From contig NZ_JAROAV010000028.1 of assembly GCF_029439465.1 (NCBI RefSeq), positions 248,001-312,000 on the forward strand: a stretch of 64,000 nt of DNA. The letters are read 5' to 3'. Below the pieces are notes generated by a model. The model had not been told where the DNA came from. It saw only the letters and a list, made by a program, of their open reading frames with translations, and searched no databases. Position 1 is the stretch's first letter. Every line of letters begins with the position of its first letter. Position numbers and translations under genes: made by a program. Positions 47,640 through 55,522 of this stretch are shown here, piece by piece. The DNA is from Luteipulveratus flavus. Its GTDB lineage: Bacteria; Actinomycetota; Actinomycetes; Actinomycetales; Dermatophilaceae.

Positions 47640-49064
47640 ATGGCGTACGCATTCTCGACCGGCGCTCGCGGAGCCGGGCCCCTCGACGAGCTGCCACCCG
47701 AGGGCAACCGGCGCCTGTGGACCTGGGGCACGCTGATCGCGGTCGGAGGTTTCCTCTTCGGCTTCGACACCGGCGTCATCTCCGGGGCCCTGCTCTACAT
47801 CAAGGACGACTTCGACCTGAACGACTTCGAGCAGGGCAGCGTCGTCAGCGTGCTGCTGCTCGGAGCGATGGCCGGGGCGCTGGGGTCGGGGCGCCTGGCC
47901 GACCGGATCGGCCGCCGCAGGATCCTGATGCTCGAGGGCGTGCTCTTCCTGATCGGTACGGTCGTCGCGGTCCTCGCCCCCGGGTACTGGGTGCTCCTCC
48001 TCGCCCGCATCATCCTCGGCCTCGCGGTAGGCGGCGCGTCCGCGACCGTGCCGGTCTACCTCGGCGAGATCGCCCCCGCCAGCGTCCGTGGCCGGTTGCT
48101 CACCCTCAACCAGCTGCTCATCACCGTCGGCATCCTGGTCTCCTACCTGATCAACCTGGTCCTCTCCTCGGGCGGGCACTGGCGAGCCATGATCGGCGCC
48201 GGAGCGGTGCCGGCGCTCGTCATCGTCCTCGCCTGCGTCGCCCGCCTGATCCCGGAGTCACCCCAGTGGCTCCTCGCGAACGACCAGGACGACAAGGCGC
48301 GCGGCATCATGGCCAAGCTGGTCGGTGACCAGCACGCCGACGAGCTGCTGGAGAAGCGTCGGGAGAGCCTGGAGGAGGAAGAGGAGGGCCAGAGCGCCGG
48401 GTGGCGCGAGCTGCTCAGCGCCTCCGTCCGCCCGGCCCTGATCGTCGGGCTCACCCTCGCGGCGATCCAGCAGTTCGGCGGGATCAACACGATCATCTAC
48501 TACGCCCCGAGCATCATGCGGGAGACCGGGCTCACCGCGTCCAACTCGATCTTCTACTCGGTCGCCATCGGCATCATCAACCTGGTGATGACGGTCGTCG
48601 CGCTGTGGCTCGTCGGTCGGCTCGGCCGCCGTCCGCTGCTGATGATCTCGCTCGGGCTGATGGTGGTGACCCTCGCGCTGCTGGGGCTGACGTTCGTCGC
48701 CGAGCTCAGCTCGACGCTGTCGCTGGTCTTCATGGTGCTGTACATCGCCGCGTTCGCCGTCGGCATGGGCCCGCTGTTCTGGGTGATGATCGGCGAGATC
48801 TTCCCTCCGCACGCCAGCGCCGTCGGAGCCAGCGCCGCCACCGCCGTGAACTGGTCCTCCAACTTCGTGGTCAGCCTGGTCTTCCTCACCGTGGTCAACG
48901 CGATCGGCCAGGGCCAGACGTTCTGGATCTTCGGCGTCATCTGTGTGCTCGGCGTCTTCTTCGTCGCCAAGTACCTGCCGGAGACCAAGGACCGCGAGTT
49001 CCCCGAGATCGACAAGGACATCCAGGCGCGGTTCGGGCGGTCGGCCGAGCAGCCGTCAGCCTGA
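47640..49064 (+). CDS. sugar porter family MFS transporter
   Basis: This 474-residue, 12-helix proton-sugar symporter belongs to the XylE/GalP/GLUT-type family. Diagnostic segments are GFLFGFDTGVISGAL (helix 1), GRLADRIGRRRILM (loop 2-3 signature), RIILGLAVGG, YLGEIAPASVRGRL, QQFGGINTIIYYAP (helix 7 sugar-binding Gln and Asn) and PETKDREF (end of helix 12). The ATG at 47640 has GGGAG 11 bases ahead; an in-frame GTG at 47610 would add 10 residues. Substrate among hexoses or pentoses cannot be told. Its stop is 3 bases from the convergent MFS exporter stop. Confidence 0.93.
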   Translation: MAYAFSTGARGAGPLDELPPEGNRRLWTWGTLIAVGGFLFGFDTGVISGALLYIKDDFDLNDFEQGSVVSVLLLGAMAGALGSGRLADRIGRRRILMLEGVLFLIGTVVAVLAPGYWVLLLARIILGLAVGGASATVPVYLGEIAPASVRGRLLTLNQLLITVGILVSYLINLVLSSGGHWRAMIGAGAVPALVIVLACVARLIPESPQWLLANDQDDKARGIMAKLVGDQHADELLEKRRESLEEEEEGQSAGWRELLSASVRPALIVGLTLAAIQQFGGINTIIYYAPSIMRETGLTASNSIFYSVAIGIINLVMTVVALWLVGRLGRRPLLMISLGLMVVTLALLGLTFVAELSSTLSLVFMVLYIAAFAVGMGPLFWVMIGEIFPPHASAVGASAATAVNWSSNFVVSLVFLTVVNAIGQGQTFWIFGVICVLGVFFVAKYLPETKDREFPEIDKDIQARFGRSAEQPSA

Positions 49065-49067
49065 GGG

Positions 49068-50339
49068 TCAGCGCGCCGACGGCACCGCCGTCGGCGACAG
49101 GTCCTCGATCGACGCCGTGCCGAAGATCGGTGAGCGGACCAGCCAGAGCAGGGACAACGATCCTCCGACCGCCGCGGCGACCATGGTCGGGCCCACTCCC
49201 ACGAGGTCGCCGGCCACCCCGCCGACGAGCGCGCCGAGCGGGCGGATGCCGTAGTTGACGGTCGAGAACGCCCCGGAGACGCGGCTGCGCATCTCGTCCG
49301 CGGTGACGGCGGTCTGCACGGCGTTGAGGTTGACGTCGAACAGCATCACCCCGACGCCGCTCACCGCCTCCACGGCCGCGAGCACCGCGGCGCGGCTCCA
49401 GGTCGGGCCGGCGGCCAGGGGCACCGCAGCGAACGGCGCGCTGAACAGGACGCAGCCGAGCGCGACCGTACGGCCGACGCCGAGGAGCCGTCCGACCCGT
49501 GGCGCGAGCACCGCTCCGGCCAGCCCGCCGAACGAACCGACACCGAACGCGAGCCCGATGACCCCGGCCGACAGGCCGAGGACGCGGCTGGCGTACAGGA
49601 TCGTCAGGGCGCTGACGACGAAGCTGAAGAAGTTCAGGGTGGTGCAGCAGCGCAGCGAGGCGGACATGTACGGGTGCGACCACAGGTAGCGCATCCCGTC
49701 GCGGGCGCGCCGCCAGAGGCCGCCCTCGCCCGCGTCGCTGGTCGCGCTGAGCTCGTCGACGCGGACCTGGCGTATCAGGGTCGCCGAGGCCAGGAACGAC
49801 ACCGCGTCGACCACCATCGCCACCGGAGCGGTGAGCACCTGGATCAGCACGCCGCCGACGGCAGGCCCGACGATGAACGAGCCCGACCGGGTCGTGCTGA
49901 GCAGAGAGTTCGCCTGGAGGTACTGGTCGCGGCGTACCAGGGCGACGAAGAACGACGGGTAGGCGGTCTGGTAGATCGTCCGCCCGGCACCGGCCACCAG
50001 GGCCACGACCACGAGCTGACCGAGGGTGAGGACGCCCGTCCAGTACGCGAGGGGCACCGTGATCACCGCCAGGGCCTGGACCAGGTCGCTCGCCACCAGG
50101 AGCCGCTGCTTGCGCGCCCGCTGGTCGACCCAGGCGCCGGTGAGCAGCGACAGGAGGTTGGGCGCCCAGACCGCCGCGGTCAGCACCCCGACCTCGATCG
50201 CGCCGGCGTGCAGCATGGTCACGGCGATCAGGGGGACCGCCAGCTCCGAGACCCGGTCGCCGAGCTCGGACACGGCCTGACCGGCCCAGTAGGTGACGAA
50301 TCGCCGGTCGCGCCAGAGCCGACCTTCCCTGTCACTCAT
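49068..50339 (-). CDS. MFS exporter (MFS_3 / enterobactin-exporter-like)
   Basis: This 423-residue major facilitator has about 12 hydrophobic segments. The start RDRRFVTYWAGQAVSELGDRVSELAVPL is given here in part: WAGQAVSELGDRVSELAVPL is the typical first helix of the MFS_3 group that exports small molecules and drugs. AWVDQRARKQRLL is the loop 2-3 motif. The ATG overlaps the stop of the ArsR-like regulator gene (ATGA), so it is the target of that regulator. It is a drug or metabolite efflux pump; the substrate is unknown, and it lies too far from the NRPS cluster to link it. Confidence 0.88.
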   Translation of the reverse strand: MSDREGRLWRDRRFVTYWAGQAVSELGDRVSELAVPLIAVTMLHAGAIEVGVLTAAVWAPNLLSLLTGAWVDQRARKQRLLVASDLVQALAVITVPLAYWTGVLTLGQLVVVALVAGAGRTIYQTAYPSFFVALVRRDQYLQANSLLSTTRSGSFIVGPAVGGVLIQVLTAPVAMVVDAVSFLASATLIRQVRVDELSATSDAGEGGLWRRARDGMRYLWSHPYMSASLRCCTTLNFFSFVVSALTILYASRVLGLSAGVIGLAFGVGSFGGLAGAVLAPRVGRLLGVGRTVALGCVLFSAPFAAVPLAAGPTWSRAAVLAAVEAVSGVGVMLFDVNLNAVQTAVTADEMRSRVSGAFSTVNYGIRPLGALVGGVAGDLVGVGPTMVAAAVGGSLSLLWLVRSPIFGTASIEDLSPTAVPSAR

Positions 50340-50914
50340 GGCGTCTCGGCCGCCTCGGGCATCGTGTAGCGCAGGATGCGGACCGTCCGAGTGCCCTCCG
50401 GGGTGTCGTCGGGCGAGTCCTTCCGCAGCACGTACGGCGCGAGCGCCTGCTCGATCGCCGACTCGATCTCGGCCGCCTCGGCGGGAGTCACCAGCACGGT
50501 GGTGTTGGCACGTCCGGCGACGTGGGCCCACTCCTGCTCCAGGTGCGGCTCGACGTTGCGCTCCCACTCCCCCACCAGGTCGCCCTCGGCGCTCTCGATG
50601 ACGGTGCGCAGTGCGCGGTAGGCCGACCGGCTCGCCTCGTCGTCCGCGACGAACCGGATGCCCCTGGCCGCGGCCTCCCACCACCGCTCCCGCCCACTGC
50701 CCTGCTGCTCGGCGTCCCGGACGAGACCGTGCTTGGCCAGGTGGCGCAGGTGCCAGCTCGCGACCGACGGCGAGGCGCCGACGTGCTCGGACAGGCCCGT
50801 GGCGGTGCTCGGTCCGCGCTGCTGGAGCCGGGTCAGGATCGCCAGGCGCACCGGATGCGCGAGCGCCCGCATGCCCTGCGCGTCCAGCTCGATGTCGCCG
50901 TACGGATTGCCCAC
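50336..50914 (-). CDS. ArsR-like winged-helix transcriptional regulator
   Basis: This 192-residue protein starts with an ArsR/HTH_20-type winged helix: ALAHPVRLAILTRLQQRGP, then the recognition helix region SPSVASWHLRHLAKHGLV. The C-terminal 100 residues are a helical domain probably for dimerisation or ligand sensing; the metal-binding cysteine box of classic ArsR proteins is absent, so it is more likely a drug- or metabolite-responsive regulator. It is coupled to the MFS exporter gene and probably controls its own operon. The start is a GTG at 50912-50914. A long dyad lies 57-90 bases upstream. Confidence 0.88.
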   Translation of the reverse strand: MGNPYGDIELDAQGMRALAHPVRLAILTRLQQRGPSTATGLSEHVGASPSVASWHLRHLAKHGLVRDAEQQGSGRERWWEAAARGIRFVADDEASRSAYRALRTVIESAEGDLVGEWERNVEPHLEQEWAHVAGRANTTVLVTPAEAAEIESAIEQALAPYVLRKDSPDDTPEGTRTVRILRYTMPEAAETP

Positions 50915-50970
50915 GCCCGCTCCGTCCCGTCAGGTGGATCATCACCATCGATCGCCCGCCGCGCGGCAGA

Positions 50971-51004
50971 CGTGAGAGAGATGTTTCGAGACGACTCTCT
51001 CACG
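50971..51004. promoter_or_regulatory. 34-bp dyad between the caspase and ArsR-like genes
   Basis: CGTGAGAGAG at 50971-50980 and its exact complement at 50995-51004 flank a partly symmetric 14-base centre around TCGA. It is 57-90 bases before the ArsR-like start and 35-68 bases after the caspase stop. It may be an operator for the regulator, a terminator of the caspase operon, or both. There is no T-tract on either side. Confidence 0.5.
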
Positions 51005-51038
51005 ACTCCTCGGTGGTGACCATGACGGGCCGGGCGGC

Positions 51039-52595
51039 TCAGGTGGTGTCGGTGGTCGCGAGCGCGATGATCGTCACGACGGCGACCGCTACGCCGAACC
51101 AGCCGATGATGGTCGCCGCCTTCGCCAGGCCGGCTCCCGGTCGTCCCGCGCGGATGTCCTTCCGGGCTCCGGCGGCAAGGATCAGGGCGGTCACGCTCCC
51201 CACTCCGAGAGTCCAGTAGAAGGTCGTGATGCTGATGATCAGCGCCCAGACGGCCTTCTTGCTCGTCCGCGGTACAGCGGCCGGTGTCGGCTGCTGCGGT
51301 ACGCCACCCGTACCCCACGTCGATGCCGGCGCCCCCACGAAGCCCTGAGCGCCGGGCGGCGGGCCGACGTTGTGCTGAACCGGCCCGGACGGTGGGTTGC
51401 TGCTCGGTTCTGGCGCGTGGTGCGCCGACGGCAGCCGGGCGGACTTCGCGCGCACCTGCGGCGCGGACGCTCCCTCGTCTCGCCGCTCGACCGGATCGCG
51501 GGGCCGGTCGTCGATGCGGACGGTGCCGGTGGCGGCGCGGACGTACACCTCGACGCGCAGGACCTGGGTGGTCCGCGAGGCGCGGTCGCGCACCAGGATC
51601 TTCCCGCGGTTGGCGCCGAGCCGCGGTCTCATGGTGACCGTGAGCCGGTCCCCGGCGAGGTCGGCCGAGAGCCAGCCGGAGTCGTAGTCCAGCTCCAGGT
51701 CCAGGTCTGCGTCGGTGAGCGGCTGGATCCGGACCACCTCGGGCTCCAGCACCTCGTTGTCGCGCACCTCGCGCAGCGCGATCAGCTGCTCGGTCAGCGC
51801 GAACGTCGCGTCCCTGGAGTAGTGGCCCTGCTGCGAGGTCCGGACCCGCTCGGTCCCGGTGTCGCGCGCGTACGCGATCGCGGGCGGCTTCACCCTCGTC
51901 CGGGCCAGCGAGACGTCGTCCCCGTCACCGTCGAAGATCGAGTGCGGCACCCGCTGCGGCCCCATCTGCTCCTTGACGTAGGCGAAGATCTCGCGCAGGT
52001 CGATCTTGCCGTCGTCGTCGACGTCCGGCGCCGCACCGCGCAGGCCCTCGACCAGGTGCTCCGTGAACGGGCTCGTGCCCGCGGGTGTGCGTGCCGCGTC
52101 CGCCAGCGCCTGGCCGGTCGAGCTGGTGATGACGAAACGGCCGGCACCACCGAGCGCCGGCCGCAACGGACCGGACTTGAACATGCCGCTCTTGCAGCAG
52201 TCCAGGACGATGACGGTCCGCCTCGACGCAGCGCTGCGCAGGTAGCCGTTGAGCTCGTGCCGGCTCAGTGCACTGTGGAAGAGCTTCTGGGAGTGGGTGT
52301 CCGTCGTGGCCAGGTAGAACTCGTCCTCGACGTCCAGGATCCCGTGCCCGCTGTAGTAGAAGAGCAGCAGGTCTTCCTTGGCCATCTCCGAGCAGAACTC
52401 ATCGAGCACCCTGCGGAAGGAGTCCTTCGACAGGTTGTACTCCAGCCGTACGTCCGCGTCGTCGAACATGCCGGTCTCGGTGTCGGTCAGCGCCCCGTGC
52501 AGGCGTGCGACGTCCTTCTGCGGTCCGAACAAGGTGTCCAGGTCGGGATCGAGGTCGAACTGGCTGTTGCCGACCAGCAGTGCGCGGTAGGTCAT
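51039..52595 (-). CDS. caspase-family (C14) protease with C-terminal membrane helices
   Basis: This 518-residue protein has an N-terminal caspase-like peptidase domain (about 1-235). The catalytic His is H84 in FYYSGHG and the Cys is C134 (or C133) in VLDCCKSG. Residues 191-202 form a canonical EF-hand-type loop (D191, D193, D195, G196, I198, E202). A beta-rich middle region (about 260-370) is followed by a Pro/Ala/Gly-rich linker (375-445) and two membrane helices at the end (about 447-475 and 490-513, DUF4190-like). The caspase domain would face the cytoplasm, tethered to the membrane. It is translated together with the EACC1-like protein (ATGA overlap). Such pairs occur in bacterial conflict systems; the cleavage target is unknown. 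Confidence 0.88.
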   Translation of the reverse strand: MTYRALLVGNSQFDLDPDLDTLFGPQKDVARLHGALTDTETGMFDDADVRLEYNLSKDSFRRVLDEFCSEMAKEDLLLFYYSGHGILDVEDEFYLATTDTHSQKLFHSALSRHELNGYLRSAASRRTVIVLDCCKSGMFKSGPLRPALGGAGRFVITSSTGQALADAARTPAGTSPFTEHLVEGLRGAAPDVDDDGKIDLREIFAYVKEQMGPQRVPHSIFDGDGDDVSLARTRVKPPAIAYARDTGTERVRTSQQGHYSRDATFALTEQLIALREVRDNEVLEPEVVRIQPLTDADLDLELDYDSGWLSADLAGDRLTVTMRPRLGANRGKILVRDRASRTTQVLRVEVYVRAATGTVRIDDRPRDPVERRDEGASAPQVRAKSARLPSAHHAPEPSSNPPSGPVQHNVGPPPGAQGFVGAPASTWGTGGVPQQPTPAAVPRTSKKAVWALIISITTFYWTLGVGSVTALILAAGARKDIRAGRPGAGLAKAATIIGWFGVAVAVVTIIALATTDTT

Positions 52596-52975
52596 GACGA
52601 GGCCACCTGCTTCGCGATGCTCTCGACGACCGGCGTCAGCGTGTCGTCGGACGCGTTGTCGGCGGTGGCGTGGAAGCGGCGCTCCTGCCCCTGCGCGTCG
52701 GTCCAGACCAGGTCGACCGTTCGCGTCCGGTCCCGGGCGAGGAACATCCGCACGATCTCCACGGTCGCGGTGATGGCGCCGGAGGTCCCGAGCGCGACGA
52801 TCGTCTCGTCCAGCAACCCCTTGGTCCCTGGTGGCCCCGGGCTCGGCGGGGCCAGCCCCACCTGCGAGGCGAGCTCGGTGCGCAGGCCGGCGACCTGCCC
52901 GTACCAGCGCTCGTCGTCCTCGTCGTAGCGGTTGCTGCCCGGCACGATCGTCAGCTGGATCGGTGTCGGCTCCAT
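52592..52975 (-). CDS. effector-associated constant component EACC1-like protein
   Basis: This 127-residue protein is all alpha/beta with no signal peptide. Its layout (beta start IQLTIVPG, a Trp-Tyr segment, a helix ALGTSGAITATVEIVRMFLARD, then DLVWTDAQGQERRFHA) matches EACC1 domains, the small partner proteins repeatedly found beside caspases, trypsins and other effectors in actinobacterial conflict systems. It probably acts as adaptor or regulator of the caspase encoded next to it. The identification rests on my memory of the family pattern and gene context. The 160 bases upstream to the divergent gene hold the promoter. Confidence 0.72.
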   Translation of the reverse strand: MEPTPIQLTIVPGSNRYDEDDERWYGQVAGLRTELASQVGLAPPSPGPPGTKGLLDETIVALGTSGAITATVEIVRMFLARDRTRTVDLVWTDAQGQERRFHATADNASDDTLTPVVESIAKQVASS

Positions 52976-53122
52976 GACGGACCCCCTGTCCTGTCGAGCC
53001 AGGATCGGTGCTCTGAGAAGAGGCGGGGACCTAGGCCCGTGATACGTCGACGGTACGCCGATGCGTCACCCGGCGAGGCCCGCCCGTCCGGCCGGCACCC
53101 GTGCTCACCTGCAGCAACGGCA

Positions 53123-53128
53123 TAGGCT
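53123..53128 (+). promoter_or_regulatory. candidate -10 of a leaderless transcript
   Basis: TAGGCT ends 6 bases before the GTG at 53135. The spacing places the transcription start at the GTG itself. There is no ribosome-binding sequence between. Confidence 0.5.
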
Positions 53129-53134
53129 GAACGG

Positions 53135-55348
53135 GTGTCCGAGCCCGCCCGCAGCTACGCCGACGACATCCGCGCGCGCACCGACATCGAGCTGCAGGGC
53201 CTCGTCCGCATCCGCCCCGACCTCGCCCGGCCGGCTCCGGTGGACGTCTCGGCCCTCGCCGCCCGCGCCGCGACCCGACCGAGCACGCAGCGGGCGCTGG
53301 AGCAGCTGGACGCCCGCCTGCTGAGGGTGCTCGAGGCCGTTCTCGTGGCCGGGCGTTCCGGGCCGGAGGCGGCGGCCCTGCTGGCCACCGACGAGCCCGA
53401 CCTGCAGCCGGCGCTGCAGGACCTGTGGCACCGCGGATTGTTGTGGCTGTCGCCGGAAGGGCTGCGGCCGGCCCGCGCGATCGGTGAGGTCCTGAGCCAC
53501 CCGGCCCACCTGGGCCCGCCCGCCGCCGAGCTCGGCGTCCGGCCGCCGGCGGACGTCGCGGCTGCGGTGGGCGACCTCGGCGAGGCCGCCGCCAGGGTCG
53601 TGGACCGGCTGCGCTGGACCGCCCCTCGGGCGACGTTCAACGGTCCGGCGCTGACCGCGGCGCGCGACGAGCTGATCCGCGCCGGCCTCATGGTCCGCGT
53701 AGACGACACCGACGGCCTCCTTCCCCGCGAGGTCCAGCTCGTTCTGCGCGGAGGACGCCTGTACGAGCACGGTCTGGAGTCGCCCGCCACCGCGCCGCCC
53801 ACCCGGCCGCAGGACGAGATCGACGCCGCGGCCGGTGCCGAGGTGCTCGAGCTGCTCTGGCGTGTCGAGGAGCTCGCGCGGTCCTGGGAGTCTGCTCCCC
53901 CACGCGTCCTGCGGTCCGGCGGCCTGTCGGTCCGCGACCACCGCCTCGCCACGCAGACGATGGAGACCGACGCCGAGCAGTCCGCGTTCCTGGTCGAGAT
54001 GGCCGCCGCGTCCGGGCTGATCGCGCATGACGGCGCCCTGGACCCGGTCTGGGCGCCCACGTCGGCGTACGACGACTGGTCGACGCGGCCGCCGGCCGAC
54101 CGGTGGGCGCTGCTCGCGCAGACCTGGTGGCAGACCGCGCGCGCACCGTCGATCGTGTCCACCGGCAGCGCGGGTACGAGCGTCAACGTCCTCAGCGACC
54201 TGGTCACCTGGCCGCTCATGCGCGGTCGTCGGCACGACGTCGTCCGCGTCCTCGCCGACCTGCCCGAAGGGTCCGCTCCGGAGATCCACGACGTCGACGC
54301 GCACCTGCGGTGGCGGCGCCCGTTGCGGCTGCCGGAGGGGTCGCCCACCCGGGCGGAGGTCGTGCTGCGCGAGGCGGCCTGGCTCGGGGTCACCGGTCGC
54401 GGCGCGCTGTCGTCCGCCGGGCGCGCCCTCGTGGACGGGGACGACGTCGCCGCCGCCATGGCCAAGCACCTGCCGACGCCGATCGACCACGTCCTGCTGC
54501 AGGCCGATCTCACCGCGATCGCACCTGGGCCGCTGGAGGACGACCTCGACCGGTTCATGCGGCTGGCAGCGGACGTCGAGTCACGAGGTGGCGCAACGGT
54601 TTTCCGGTTCACGGCGGCGAGTGTTCGGCGGGCGCTGGACGCGGGACTGTCGGCCGCGGACGTCCTGGCCCGCGTACGAGCCGCGAGCCGGACGCCGGTC
54701 CCCCAGCCGTTGGAGTACCTCATCGGCGACGTCGCGCGCCGGCACGGGCAGGCGCGGGTCGGATCGGTCGGCTCGTACGTCCGCAGCGACGACGAGACCG
54801 CCCTGTCCACGATGCTGGCCGACCCCCGGCTCGCCCCCTTGCAGCTGCGGCGGATAGCCCCGACCGTGCTGGTGTCGCCGGTCTCCGCCGGGACGACCCT
54901 GGACCTGCTGCGCGACCACGACCACACGCCGGTCGCGGAGACGTCCGACGGCGGTCTGGTCCTCGCGCCGCGCGACGCCCATCGCTCCCCGTCGCGACGT
55001 TCCGGCACGCCACCTGTGGCGGTCGAGCAGGTCGACGAGGCCGCCGCCTCGGCACTGGTCACGGCGTTGCGCCGACGGGAGGCGAGCGAGGCGGAGCGGC
55101 TGCTCACGCAGTCGGGCCCGCGCATCCCGGAGACCGACCCGGGCGAGACCGTGAGTGTGCTGCAGGACGCGGCTGCCGAGCAGGTGGCCGTCTGGATCGG
55201 CTACGTCGACGAGACCGGCGCGACCCGGCGGGCGCTCTTCCGGCCCGAGCGGGTCGACGGCGGACGCGCGGTGGGCACGACCGACGGCTCACCGGCCCGC
55301 CGCACCTTCGCCATCCACCGCATCACCGGCGTCGCCCCCGCCCGCTGA
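53135..55348 (+). CDS. helicase-associated protein (XPB/Ssl2 N-terminal-like, Helicase_C_3)
   Basis: This 737-residue protein has no helicase motor motifs. It is built of winged-helix-like segments, with the conserved block around residues 440-560 (PIDHVLLQADLTAIAPGPLE and FTAASVRRALDAG) being the mark of the helicase C-terminal-associated domain. In many actinobacteria its gene lies directly beside the XPB-like helicase gene; here the XPB gene is about 7 kb away. It probably assists XPB in DNA repair or transcription-coupled processes. The GTG at 53135 is chosen from the -10 hexamer 6 bases ahead. It ends 174 bases before the convergent M13 peptidase, with a perfect hairpin between. Confidence 0.88.
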   Translation: MSEPARSYADDIRARTDIELQGLVRIRPDLARPAPVDVSALAARAATRPSTQRALEQLDARLLRVLEAVLVAGRSGPEAAALLATDEPDLQPALQDLWHRGLLWLSPEGLRPARAIGEVLSHPAHLGPPAAELGVRPPADVAAAVGDLGEAAARVVDRLRWTAPRATFNGPALTAARDELIRAGLMVRVDDTDGLLPREVQLVLRGGRLYEHGLESPATAPPTRPQDEIDAAAGAEVLELLWRVEELARSWESAPPRVLRSGGLSVRDHRLATQTMETDAEQSAFLVEMAAASGLIAHDGALDPVWAPTSAYDDWSTRPPADRWALLAQTWWQTARAPSIVSTGSAGTSVNVLSDLVTWPLMRGRRHDVVRVLADLPEGSAPEIHDVDAHLRWRRPLRLPEGSPTRAEVVLREAAWLGVTGRGALSSAGRALVDGDDVAAAMAKHLPTPIDHVLLQADLTAIAPGPLEDDLDRFMRLAADVESRGGATVFRFTAASVRRALDAGLSAADVLARVRAASRTPVPQPLEYLIGDVARRHGQARVGSVGSYVRSDDETALSTMLADPRLAPLQLRRIAPTVLVSPVSAGTTLDLLRDHDHTPVAETSDGGLVLAPRDAHRSPSRRSGTPPVAVEQVDEAAASALVTALRRREASEAERLLTQSGPRIPETDPGETVSVLQDAAAEQVAVWIGYVDETGATRRALFRPERVDGGRAVGTTDGSPARRTFAIHRITGVAPAR

Positions 55349-55454
55349 CGCCCGCCATCCTCCGGCGCTCGCCACCCCTCCGGCAAAACCTGGCCGCCGG
55401 CACATGCATGGCTGTGCCGAGCACCACCTTTTGCCGCGGGGCGTCCTGCGAAGG

Positions 55455-55492
55455 TCGTCTGTCCGGCCCCGCATGGAGGGCCGGACAGACGA
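55455..55492. terminator. bidirectional terminator hairpin between convergent genes
   Basis: A perfect 15-bp inverted repeat, TCGTCTGTCCGGCCC at 55455-55469 and its complement at 55478-55492, has an 8-base loop. It sits between the stop codons of two convergent genes and can stop transcripts from both sides. No T-tract is present. Confidence 0.8.
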
Positions 55493-55522
55493 TCTCCGCG
55501 CCGTTCTGCGCGGCAAGGGAGG

